Shown: in pieces, positions 45,829-54,011 of the stretch | Layout: every line of letters starts with the position of its first letter | How positions within the stretch are numbered: position 1 is the stretch's first letter | From: Parvularcula maris | GTDB taxonomy: Bacteria; Pseudomonadota; Alphaproteobacteria; Caulobacterales; Parvularculaceae | Length of the DNA: 64,000 bases | Reading direction: 5' to 3' | NCBI RefSeq assembly: GCF_024505085.1 | Contig: NZ_JANIBC010000005.1 | Location: forward strand, 62,001-126,000 | Notes under the pieces: model-generated | Seen by the model: the letters and a program-made list of their open reading frames with translations, nothing else | Told to the model about the DNA's origin: nothing | The model's database searches: none | Translations under genes and position numbers: made by a program

Positions 45829-47409
45829 ATGACCAAAGTTCTCATCTCCGACGCCCTGGGCGAAGACGCGGTCCGTATTCTGAAAGCGCGAGACATTGAC
45901 GTGCACTTCGACCCGGCTCTCGGCAAGGACGACGCTGCCCTGAGGGAAGCGCTGAAGGATGCCGAGGGCATCGCCATTCGCTCGGCCACAAAGATGACCG
46001 CCGAGATGATCGCCGCCGCGCCCAAGCTGAAGGTGATCGGCAGGGCGGGCATCGGCGTCGACAATATCGACATCGAGGCCGCGACCGCCGCGGGCATCGC
46101 GGTGATGAACACACCCTTCGGCAATGCCGTGACCACGGCCGAGCACACCATCGCTATGATGTTCTCGCTCGCCAGGCGCATTCCGCAGGCGGACGCTTCC
46201 ACCCGCCAGTCCAAGTGGGAGAAGTCGAAATTCATGGGCCGCGAGCTCTTCGGCAAGACCCTCGGCCTGATCGGCGCGGGCAATATCGGCTCGATCGTGG
46301 CCAGCCGTGCACAGGGGCTCAAGATGAAGGTCATCGCCTTCGACCCCTTCCTGACCGAGGAGAAGGCGCAGGAAATGGGCGTCGAGCTCGTCTCCCTGAA
46401 CAAACTTCTGACGCGGGCGGACTTTATTTCTCTGCACACGCCCCTCAACGACAAGACGCGCGGCATTCTGGGCCGTGAAGCGTTTGAGGTGATCCGCCCG
46501 GGCGCCTTCGTCATCAACTGCGCGCGCGGCGGGCTGATCGACGAGGACGCCCTGGCCGAAGCGCTCGATGACGGACGGGTAGCGGGCGCCGCCCTTGACG
46601 TCTACGAGACCGAACCGGCCAAGGACCACAAGCTCTTCTCTTATGAGAACGTGGTGGTCACCCCTCACCTCGGCGCCTCGACCCAGGAGGCGCAAGAGAA
46701 CGTGGCGGTGCAGATTGCTGAGCAGATCGCGGACTATCTTCTGACCGGCGCCGTGCAGAACGCCCTCAACATGCCCTCGGTCACCGCTGAGGAGGCACCG
46801 CAGCTCCGCCCCTTCATCAATCTCGGCGAGAAACTCGGCAGCCTGACCGGTCAGCTTGCTGACGGTGCGGTCAAGGGGATCACGGTGCGCTTTGCCGGGC
46901 AGGTCGCCAAGCTGAAATCGGCGCCGATCGTGTCCGCCGTGGTATCCTCCGTCCTCAAACCGCAGCTCGCCACGGTGAACGCCGTCAACGCGCTGACCCT
47001 AGCCAAGGATCGCGGCGTCAAGATCACCGAAGAGAAGACCGAGACCTCACCCAACTTCGGCAGCACCCTCAGCGTGCGTGTCGAGACGGCGAGCGGTACG
47101 CTGAGCGTCACCGGCGCTCTCTTCGGCGGCGAGCCGAGGATCGTCCGTATCGACGATGTCCGGCTCGAAGCCAGCTTATCTGGCTGCATGCTTTACCTCG
47201 TCAACGAGGACAAGCCGGGCTTCATCGCGGCGCTCGGCGAGACCCTGCGCGAGGCGGACCTCAATGTCGCCACCTTCAATCTTGGTCGCCGGGCGGAGGG
47301 GGGCGAGGCGCTGGCACTGATCGCCCTCGACTGCCCCGACGGCACCCCGCCGCTCGATGCCATCCGCGCCCTGCCGCAGGTTCGCCAGGCGGCAGTGCTT
47401 CGCTTCTGA
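45829..47409 (+). CDS. serA: D-3-phosphoglycerate dehydrogenase
   Basis: 526 residues, the long type with C-terminal regulatory domains. Substrate- and NAD-binding domains contain GRAGIGVDNIDIEAAT, the GLIGAGNIGSIVASRAQG dinucleotide motif and the catalytic His region VTPHLGASTQEAQENV. An intervening domain (~325-450) and a terminal ACT domain (MLYLVNEDKPGFIAALGE) follow, the latter binding serine for feedback. First committed step of serine synthesis. serB starts 10 bases after its stop. Confidence 0.97.
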   Translation: MTKVLISDALGEDAVRILKARDIDVHFDPALGKDDAALREALKDAEGIAIRSATKMTAEMIAAAPKLKVIGRAGIGVDNIDIEAATAAGIAVMNTPFGNAVTTAEHTIAMMFSLARRIPQADASTRQSKWEKSKFMGRELFGKTLGLIGAGNIGSIVASRAQGLKMKVIAFDPFLTEEKAQEMGVELVSLNKLLTRADFISLHTPLNDKTRGILGREAFEVIRPGAFVINCARGGLIDEDALAEALDDGRVAGAALDVYETEPAKDHKLFSYENVVVTPHLGASTQEAQENVAVQIAEQIADYLLTGAVQNALNMPSVTAEEAPQLRPFINLGEKLGSLTGQLADGAVKGITVRFAGQVAKLKSAPIVSAVVSSVLKPQLATVNAVNALTLAKDRGVKITEEKTETSPNFGSTLSVRVETASGTLSVTGALFGGEPRIVRIDDVRLEASLSGCMLYLVNEDKPGFIAALGETLREADLNVATFNLGRRAEGGEALALIALDCPDGTPPLDAIRALPQVRQAAVLRF

Positions 47410-47419
47410 GGGGCTCGCC

Positions 47420-48271
47420 ATGACCCACGCCGTCCTCCTTCTCGGACCGAGAGCGCCGGAGGCGCTGGCGCAAGCCGTCCGTAGTCTGCCGCTTTCTCCG
47501 GTGGTCATGGGAAGGGCGGCGGCGGAGGTCCATCTGCCTGAGGATCAGGCGGGGCGTCTCGCCGCCGCACTCAGCCAGGCCAAGGGGTTCGACGTGGCCG
47601 TGGTGCCGCTAGAGAGGCGTGAGAAGAAGCTGCTTGTCTGCGACATGGACGCCACCATCATCGCCGAGGAGAGCCTAAATGAGCTGGCCGAAGTGGTGGG
47701 CCTCAAGAAGGAAATCAGCAAGCTGACCGAGAAGGCCATGCGCGGCGAGATCGGCTTCGAAGAAGCGCTTCGCGTTCGCGTAGCGCTTCTCAAAGGGCTC
47801 GACATCGCGGCGGCTTCTGCGGCGCTGAAGCCGCGCATCAACGTCAATCCGGGCGCGGAAGTCCTCGTTCGCACGATGAAGGCGAGGGGAGCGGGGACCG
47901 CGCTTCTCACCGGCGGCTTCGATATCATCGCAGCGCCCATCGCCGAACGCCTCGGTTTCCGCGATATGTACTGCAATCGTCTTCAGTCAGCGGATGGTGT
48001 CCTGACCGGTGAGGTGGGCGAGCCGATCTTCGGGCGCGAGGGGAAAGAGGAGCGTCTTCGTGCTTTGGCGGACGCTTCCGGGATCACGCCGGAGGACGTC
48101 GTCTGCGTCGGCGACGGTGCCAACGATCTCGGCATGATCAGGGCCGCAGGCCTAGGCGTCGGCTACCGGCCCAAGCCTCTACTGGAGGCCGAGGCCGATG
48201 TGGTGCTGCGCTATGCGGACCTGACGGCGCTCCTCAGCATACAGGGCATTAAAGAGGATGACTGGTCCTGA
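47420..48271 (+). CDS. serB: Phosphoserine phosphatase
   Basis: 283 residues from ATG 47420. An N-terminal ~75-residue ACT-like extension precedes the HAD phosphatase core: LLVCDMDATIIAEES (nucleophile and acid Asp), the TGGFDIIA motif II Ser/Thr region, KEERL and VCVGDGANDLGMI (motif III Asp). It completes serine synthesis from phosphoserine. Its 3' end overlaps the converging symporter gene by 23 bases. Confidence 0.96.
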   Translation: MTHAVLLLGPRAPEALAQAVRSLPLSPVVMGRAAAEVHLPEDQAGRLAAALSQAKGFDVAVVPLERREKKLLVCDMDATIIAEESLNELAEVVGLKKEISKLTEKAMRGEIGFEEALRVRVALLKGLDIAAASAALKPRINVNPGAEVLVRTMKARGAGTALLTGGFDIIAAPIAERLGFRDMYCNRLQSADGVLTGEVGEPIFGREGKEERLRALADASGITPEDVVCVGDGANDLGMIRAAGLGVGYRPKPLLEAEADVVLRYADLTALLSIQGIKEDDWS

Positions 48272-49625
48272 GAAGCCTGCTCTCGGCTAGCAGACCCGCG
48301 ACCAGCACGATGGTAGAGGCAGCGAGGACGTAGAGGAACGCGCCTTCCACACCGAGACGCCAGTCGAGAAGCGCGGTCAGGAGCATTGATGTGCTCAAGG
48401 CTACCACCACCGGCCACTGTCCGCCTCGTCTCGTCAAAAGACCGACGATCAGAGGCACCGCCAGAAGCCCCGCAACCCCCTCCCCAGTCAAGACAATGGC
48501 TCTTACGCTGTCCCCGCCCGCCGCAATCAGCATGGCGGCTACGGCTGCCAATGCCGTGGTCAGGCGGGCCATGCGCAACCGTTCGGCACCGCTCGTCCGA
48601 GGGCGGAGCTTAGTGAGGGCGTTCTCCGTCATCACCGCCGAGACCGCCAGAAGCGCACTGTCCACGGAGGAGAGGATAGCCGAGACCATCGCCCCGGCAA
48701 TGATGATGTAGAGCCAGGGGGGCAGCACTTCGCGCGAGAGGCTGGTGAAGAAGCCGTCGTCCTGGGCCAGCTCGAGCCCCAGTTCAGGGCCGATGAGGCC
48801 GAGAAGGACGGGAATCATCCCCACGGTGAGAAAAAGCGCTGCGCCGATCAGGCACCCCTTGCGAGCGACCTCGGGGCTCTTCGCACCGAGCATGCGGGAG
48901 ATGACCTCCTGGCTGGCGATGGTCCCGAAGATCGGCAGCGCCCAGAGCTCCAGGCGCAGCAGCCAGCTTTCACCTGCCCGGTTGAGAGCGAAATCGCTGA
49001 CCGGAACGGCGGCAAAGGCAGGGCCGATACCGCCCGCCATCATCAGGACCAGAACCAGAAGGACCAGGAGCACGGCGATAATGATCCCGCCCTGCAGCAC
49101 ATCGGTGACCACATCGCCCTTGAGGCCGCCAACCAAAGCGTAGACGAGAACGATCCCCGTGCTGAGCAGCAGCATCCACCCAGCGGGCAGGCCCGTCACC
49201 TCGGCGAGGATCACCGACAGCGCGGCAAGCTGCGCCGCTGCCCAGACGGTCGCGGCGATGGCGGTGAAGAGCGCGGCTGCCAGCTCCGCCTTGCCGCCGA
49301 ACCGCTCGCCGATGAAACTGGCCACGGTGACGTACCCACCCGCCCTCAAACGGAAGGCCAGGAACAAGCCGAGCGCGACGAGGCCTAGGCTGTAGCCCAG
49401 CGGCTCGACCCTGGCTCCGGCCAGGCCGTCGCTGGCGACCTCGGCGGAGGTGGCGATCACCGTCTCGGCGGCGAACCAGGTGGCGAAGACGGAGAAGGCA
49501 ACCTGCAGCGTGGAGAGAGTGCGCCCCGCGACGAGGTAGTCGGTGTCGTCGCTCGTCCCCCGCGCGGCCCATGCGGCGAGGGCGATCTGTGCTACGACAT
49601 AGAGAAAGAGAAGTGCTGCCGTCAT
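48249..49625 (-). CDS. Sodium:solute symporter (SSS family)
   Basis: 458 residues with about 13 hydrophobic helices. The family pattern is visible: DDTDYLVAGRTLSTLQVAFS at the N-terminus, a WFAAETVIATSAE helix, YALVGGLKGDVVTDVLQGG and the GAMVSAILSSVDSALLAVSA helix with Na+-site Ser residues. It takes up a small organic solute with Na+; specificity (amino acid, pantothenate, sugar) cannot be read. Convergent with serB. Confidence 0.9.
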   Translation of the reverse strand: MTAALLFLYVVAQIALAAWAARGTSDDTDYLVAGRTLSTLQVAFSVFATWFAAETVIATSAEVASDGLAGARVEPLGYSLGLVALGLFLAFRLRAGGYVTVASFIGERFGGKAELAAALFTAIAATVWAAAQLAALSVILAEVTGLPAGWMLLLSTGIVLVYALVGGLKGDVVTDVLQGGIIIAVLLVLLVLVLMMAGGIGPAFAAVPVSDFALNRAGESWLLRLELWALPIFGTIASQEVISRMLGAKSPEVARKGCLIGAALFLTVGMIPVLLGLIGPELGLELAQDDGFFTSLSREVLPPWLYIIIAGAMVSAILSSVDSALLAVSAVMTENALTKLRPRTSGAERLRMARLTTALAAVAAMLIAAGGDSVRAIVLTGEGVAGLLAVPLIVGLLTRRGGQWPVVVALSTSMLLTALLDWRLGVEGAFLYVLAASTIVLVAGLLAESRLLRTSHPL

Positions 49626-49693
49626 GAGGTGCCCCTGCGCTGGGGAGTTTATGGCACGGAATATTCGGCAGCGTCATCTCGCAAGATGCGCGC

Positions 49694-49825
49694 CCACCTC
49701 TCCCTCTGGGAGAGGTCAAACCCCTGCCGAAGGCGGGTCTGAGTGAGGGCTCTCATGAGCCAACCACGTTTGCTGTTCGCCCTCACTCGACATCGAAGAT
49801 GTCGATCTCTCCCGAGGGAGAGATG
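49694..49825. repeat. Palindromic dispersed element, family B
   Basis: It starts ACCTCTCCCTCTGGGAGAGG. The core CGACATCGAAGATGTCG is at 49788-49804, and it ends ATCTCTCCCGAGGGAGAGAT. It fills most of the gap between the symporter and oxygenase genes. Confidence 0.82.
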
Positions 49826-49844
49826 AGAACCGGGACGTTGCCAC

Positions 49845-50729
49845 TCACTTCAGCCCGATCTCAGCCAACCGCTCCGCCAGGAAATCTCCTGCGGTGATGT
49901 CCTCTGCCGCACCTTCCCCCCTGAACTGCGGTAGCACGCTGAGCACCGCATCAGGACGGGGGTGGAGGAAGAAGGGCATGGAGTAGCGCGACGTGTTTGG
50001 ACCGTCCGGGTTCACCACGCGGTGGGTGGTAGCGGGGATATGCCCGTTCGTGATCCGCGCCAGCATGTCGCCCGCGTCGGCGATGATGGCATCGGCGGGG
50101 GCTTCGATGGGCCGCCAAACGCCGTCCCTGTCCATCAGCTCGAGACCTGCCGCGGACGCGCTGACGAGAAGGGTAATGAGGTTGATGTCCTCATGGGCGG
50201 CGGCGCGCACGGCATTGGGATCGCTGCCTTCGGGAATGGGCGGGTAGTGAAGAAGGCGCAGCACGGAGTTTCCGCCCGCCGCCATCTCGTCGAAATAAGC
50301 CCTAGCCACCTCGAGCGGGCTCGTCAGGGCACGAAGAAGATCGAGCCCCACCCGGTCGAGCTCCTCGTAGAGCCAGGCGACGTCGCGCCTGAAGGCTTCA
50401 GGCTCGTCCGGCCAGACATTGGGCGCAATGGCGTCCCGGCCCACATGCCAGAACTCCTTGAGGTCAGGGACCGGGTTCCCCTTGGCGTTCTCCCGGCCGA
50501 ACGGGGTGTAGCCCCGTTGGCCGTCACGCCCGACGACGTAGCGCTCCTTGGTCTGCTCGGGCAGCGCGAAGAAGCTCGCGACAGTCTCGTAGGTTTCGTG
50601 CAGGCGGGAGAGGTCGATGCCGTGATCGGTGAGCACGACGAACCCTGTTCGCATCAGCGCGCGGTAGAGTGCTTCCGCGTCGATGCCTTCGGCCAGAGAG
50701 AGAACGGGAACGGAAGGGTCTTGGGTCAC
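49845..50729 (-). CDS. 2-oxoglutarate/Fe(II) oxygenase, isopenicillin N synthase family
   Basis: 294 residues. The N-terminal DIOX_N-like region starts VLSLAEGIDAEALYRALMRT and GFVVLTDHGID. The jelly roll has HEDINLITLLVS with the H-x-D iron ligands, ATTHRVVNP with the distal His, and R-Y-S in TSRYSMPFFLHP for 2-oxoglutarate. Members oxidise small molecules such as flavones, gibberellins or 2-oxoglutarate-derived ethylene; this substrate is unknown. Confidence 0.88.
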   Translation of the reverse strand: MTQDPSVPVLSLAEGIDAEALYRALMRTGFVVLTDHGIDLSRLHETYETVASFFALPEQTKERYVVGRDGQRGYTPFGRENAKGNPVPDLKEFWHVGRDAIAPNVWPDEPEAFRRDVAWLYEELDRVGLDLLRALTSPLEVARAYFDEMAAGGNSVLRLLHYPPIPEGSDPNAVRAAAHEDINLITLLVSASAAGLELMDRDGVWRPIEAPADAIIADAGDMLARITNGHIPATTHRVVNPDGPNTSRYSMPFFLHPRPDAVLSVLPQFRGEGAAEDITAGDFLAERLAEIGLK

Positions 50730-50789
50730 GGCGGGCGCTCTCAGTTCTCTGCTTCGGGTCCGAAGCCCTAGAACCTCGAAGGTGTTCCC

Positions 50790-52535
50790 TCAAGCGGGGA
50801 CGGAGTTTCTGCGGCCCATCGCTTCGTCCAGCACCTCGGCGCAGTGCTGGTAGAAGACGAGCTGGCCCGCCTCGGGCATCGTCCGCGTCTCGATATGGGG
50901 GCGCAGGGCAGTCAGGCGCTCGGCCGGGCGGCCGCCGAAGCGGGGGTCCTCTTCGCCGTAGAACAGCGTCACCGGTACCCCCTGGTCGGCGGTGAGCGCG
51001 TACCAGGGCAGGGCGGCCACGGCGAGCTCGTTGGCGGCCGGGTTAGGCTCTTCCTGGCCGATATAGGTCAGGGTGTTGCGCGCTAAATAGCGGAACTCGG
51101 CGTCGGCGATCATGGCCTGGTCCGCCTGGGAGCCGAACAGCATGCCGAGCACGAACTCCTCATCGAAGCCTGACCCCGTCATGTGCAGGACGGAGCGGCA
51201 GAAGAAGTCGAGCATGAAGGGGTAGTGCGCGGCGAAGGTGTGGGACAGCCGCGAGACCGGGTTCATGGCCCTGATCGCCTCCGTCTCCTTGAGCGGCAGA
51301 TGGGCGCCCGCGCCCACCAGACGCTCCACCCGCAAGGGGGCTACGGAGGCGAGCGCGAAGGCGTAGGGGGAGGCGGCATTGGCGAAGATCACCGGCACGC
51401 TCGCCGCTCCGATCTCGTCCAGGAGCCGTAGAAGCGCTTCGGCATAGCGTTCCGCCTGCCCGTGAGGGCCGCCGCCGATCCGCGTTGCACCGTAGAAGGG
51501 CCGAAGCGGCATGATGAGACGCAGCTTGCGTCGCCTGATCAGGCGGCGATGCTGCGGTGTCAGCCCCGTTCCGCCGAGGAGCGAGTGAAGAAAGAGGACA
51601 GGCCTGCCGTCCTCCGGCCCGACCATCTCTATGTGAAGCCGTTCGTCATCGCACAGGGGCAGGGTCATGCTGGCGCGGTCAGCCTCGCCGGAGAAGGCCC
51701 AGACCTTGTCCGCCTCGGGGGGCAGCCGGGAGAGCTGGGCAAACCCGGCATAGAGGCAGGCGAGCTCCGTCTGGGAGTGGATGCCGAGCTTGGCGAGGAG
51801 CCGCTTCTTCTGGTTGCGCAGCGTGCCGATGGCCCGGCCCCTGGTCGCGGCCAGGTCCTCCAGGCTCTGACCCATGATGATAGCCTTGGTGATCTCGGTC
51901 TCCACCGGGGTGAGGCCGTAGGCGGCGGCGAAGTGCCGCCCCACATAGTCGAGCCAGATGACCGAGGCCGAAGAGAGCTTGCCGAGAAGACCCTCCGGGG
52001 TGGAGGTGGCGGTCAGCGCCAGACGCAGCAGCGGTTTGGCGGCCAGCCTCGTCTGGGCTTCGAACGTGTCGATGACGGTGTGCTTGTTCTCGCTTAGGGA
52101 GGAGAGGGCGCCTAGCAGCCGCCGTCTCACCGGCGGGGTGAAGAGGCTTTCGGGGAGCGCACGCTCTTCGGCGAGGCCGAACGCTTCGATGGCTGCCGCA
52201 TTGGCGTAGCGCACCGTGCCGCTCGGGCGGAGAATAAAGGCCGGCCCTGGGTTCTCACGCAGGTTCCGCACGGCACCGGCAGCGGGGTCGCTGGTCCGCC
52301 CGCGCCGCTCCAGAAGGGCGGAGGCGCTTTCGAAGTGCTCCCTCAGGTGAAGAAGCGCTGCCGTGATCTCGGTGCTGCTCGCCGCAGAGGACAGCACGCC
52401 CTCCACCCGCATGGCCAACAGGCCCATCAGCTGAGGCAGGCTCTGGGGCTCGTTGACGACGGCGTAGACCGCCTGGACGATCTGCGCGTCCATCTGCGCT
52501 TGAGGGTGGTCGAAGGGCGAGGACACGGCCGACAT
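50790..52535 (-). CDS. PAS - LuxR helix-turn-helix - inactive alpha/beta-hydrolase fusion regulator
   Basis: 581 residues. A weak PAS-like region is at ~95-190 (GPAFILRPSGTVRYANAAAI). The LuxR/GerE helix-turn-helix is at ~207-262 (LTPVETEITKAIIMGQSLED, LRNQKKRLLAKLGIHSQTEL). An alpha/beta-hydrolase domain spans ~295-575 with the oxyanion strand VLFLHSLLGG and the acid in LFYGEEDPRF. The nucleophile elbow, normally G-x-S-x-G, reads A-N-A-A-S (Ala at 387), and the catalytic His position reads AGQLVFYQH (Gln). The hydrolase is probably dead and may serve as a ligand sensor for the regulator. Confidence 0.82.
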   Translation of the reverse strand: MSAVSSPFDHPQAQMDAQIVQAVYAVVNEPQSLPQLMGLLAMRVEGVLSSAASSTEITAALLHLREHFESASALLERRGRTSDPAAGAVRNLRENPGPAFILRPSGTVRYANAAAIEAFGLAEERALPESLFTPPVRRRLLGALSSLSENKHTVIDTFEAQTRLAAKPLLRLALTATSTPEGLLGKLSSASVIWLDYVGRHFAAAYGLTPVETEITKAIIMGQSLEDLAATRGRAIGTLRNQKKRLLAKLGIHSQTELACLYAGFAQLSRLPPEADKVWAFSGEADRASMTLPLCDDERLHIEMVGPEDGRPVLFLHSLLGGTGLTPQHRRLIRRRKLRLIMPLRPFYGATRIGGGPHGQAERYAEALLRLLDEIGAASVPVIFANAASPYAFALASVAPLRVERLVGAGAHLPLKETEAIRAMNPVSRLSHTFAAHYPFMLDFFCRSVLHMTGSGFDEEFVLGMLFGSQADQAMIADAEFRYLARNTLTYIGQEEPNPAANELAVAALPWYALTADQGVPVTLFYGEEDPRFGGRPAERLTALRPHIETRTMPEAGQLVFYQHCAEVLDEAMGRRNSVPA

Positions 52536-52604
52536 CCGTAGCTGCGGCCTCGACCTAGAAAACAGGATCGCGGGAGGGGATAGCCCATATGGGCTAGTGT
52601 CGGC

Positions 52605-52985
52605 TCAAGAGCCGCTCTTCAGAGCCTCCAGAAGGCGCTTCACCCTTCTGGCGTTGACGCCGAGATCCGAGTAGCCGACCCGGCTGCGTGAGAAGACGGC
52701 CAGCGTGCTGCCTCCGTCTGCAGGCAGCACCTCCACGTCGACATCGTCCTTGAAGCCGAAGACCGGAATGGTCGCGACATAGGAGAGGCGGTGGCCCGCT
52801 GTCTCGATGTCGCTGACAGCCTTCTCAGCTTCCACATGAGAACGGAGCCTCGTCATCAAGGCATCAGGCGCAGCAGAGTAGACCGGCGGTACCATATCGG
52901 CCGTTTCGCTGGCGAGATAGTTCTCCGGTGCAGCAAGGAACTGGTTCGGCTTACCGCTGCGCGTGACGCTTCTGAGATCGATCAC
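52605..52985 (-). CDS. DUF1499 domain protein
   Basis: 126 residues. The DUF1499 hallmark is at the C-terminus: VFSRSRVGYSDLGVNARRVK. No signal peptide. Function unknown. Its start overlaps the stop of the ferredoxin-NADP reductase gene (shared bases 52982-52985), so the two are translationally coupled. Confidence 0.86.
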   Translation of the reverse strand: MIDLRSVTRSGKPNQFLAAPENYLASETADMVPPVYSAAPDALMTRLRSHVEAEKAVSDIETAGHRLSYVATIPVFGFKDDVDVEVLPADGGSTLAVFSRSRVGYSDLGVNARRVKRLLEALKSGS

Positions 52986-53788
52986 CCGGCGAACGCCTTC
53001 TCGATGACGAACTCCGCTGGCTGTGCGTTGGAACCCTCGGTGAGGCCTGCCTTTTCCAGCAAGGCGGCGGTGTCCTTGATCATCTCCATGGAGCCGCAGA
53101 TCATCGCCCGGTCGGTTGCTGGGTCGAGGGGCGGCACGCCGAGATCGCTGAAGAGCTTGCCGCTTTCGATCAGGTCGGTGATGCGGCCCGTATGGGGGTG
53201 CTCCTCGCGGGTGCAGGTCGTGTAGTGCCGCAGCTTGCCCTCGGCCATCTCGCCGATCAGCGGGTCCTTGATCAGGTTCTCCGCCATCTCGACGGAGTAG
53301 GCGAGCTCGTTCACCTGGCGGCAGGTGTGGGTGATGATGACCTCGTCGAACTTCTCATAGGTCTCGGGGTCGCGCATCAGGCTGGCGAAGGGCGCAAAGC
53401 CCGTACCCGTGGAGAACATGTAGAGCCGCTTGCCCGGCGTCAGCGCGTCGAGCACCAGGGTGCCGGTGGGCTTCTTGCCCAGAAGCACATCGTCGCCGGG
53501 CTGGATCTTCTGAAGCACGGAGGTCAGCGGGCCGTCGGGCACCTTGATCGAGAAGAACTCCAGCTCCTCGTCCCAGTTGGGAGAGGCGACGGAATAGGCG
53601 CGTAGGAGCGGCTTGCCATCCTGGAGGAGGCCGATCATGACGAACTCGCCCGAGCGGAAGCGGAAGCTCTGTGGCCGGGTGATACGGAACTTGAACAGCC
53701 GGTCGGTATAGTGGTGGACCGACAGCACCTTCTCGACGCTGGCGAGCTTGGGGTTCACGGCAGGTTTCTCGGCGACGGTCTCACTCAC
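52982..53788 (-). CDS. fpr: Ferredoxin--NADP+ reductase
   Basis: 268 residues from GTG 53788; a GTG 12 codons further upstream is possible but has no ribosome site. Motifs: SGEFVMIGLL (near the FAD site), LLRAYSVASPNWDEELEFFS with the R-x-Y-S FAD motif, FSTGTGFAPFASLMRD for NADP pyrophosphate and MICGSMEMIKD. It is of the bacterial subclass with a C-terminal extension. It exchanges electrons between NADPH and ferredoxin/flavodoxin. Confidence 0.94.
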   Translation of the reverse strand: MSETVAEKPAVNPKLASVEKVLSVHHYTDRLFKFRITRPQSFRFRSGEFVMIGLLQDGKPLLRAYSVASPNWDEELEFFSIKVPDGPLTSVLQKIQPGDDVLLGKKPTGTLVLDALTPGKRLYMFSTGTGFAPFASLMRDPETYEKFDEVIITHTCRQVNELAYSVEMAENLIKDPLIGEMAEGKLRHYTTCTREEHPHTGRITDLIESGKLFSDLGVPPLDPATDRAMICGSMEMIKDTAALLEKAGLTEGSNAQPAEFVIEKAFAG

Positions 53789-53897
53789 GGGCGGTCTCTC
53801 ATCAGTTTTTCTGTTGCGGCGCACATAGGGGTTCGCGCCGGGGGAGGAAAGAGTTTCGCTCTGCTAGGGTAGGGGGTTAGAAAAACTGTAAAACCAC

Positions 53898-54004
53898 CGT
53901 CATCCCGGAAGCCGGAGGCTATCCGGGACCCATGGACCATTGCGTAGCACCTGCTGAAACGGAAGGTCCATGGGTCCCGGATCTTCGCTTCGGCCGGGAT
54001 GACG
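53898..54004. repeat. Palindromic dispersed element, family A
   Basis: Inverted ends CGTCATCCCGG and CCGGGATGACG; the middle GACCCATGGACC pairs with GGTCCATGGGTC. It ends seven bases before the icd stop codon, again at a gene 3' end. Confidence 0.88.
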
Positions 54005-54011
54005 GCGAAGC

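Noticed and set aside
45259-46695. 478-residue open frame antisense to serC/serA
   Set aside because: Shadow frame; serC and serA are unambiguous on the other strand.
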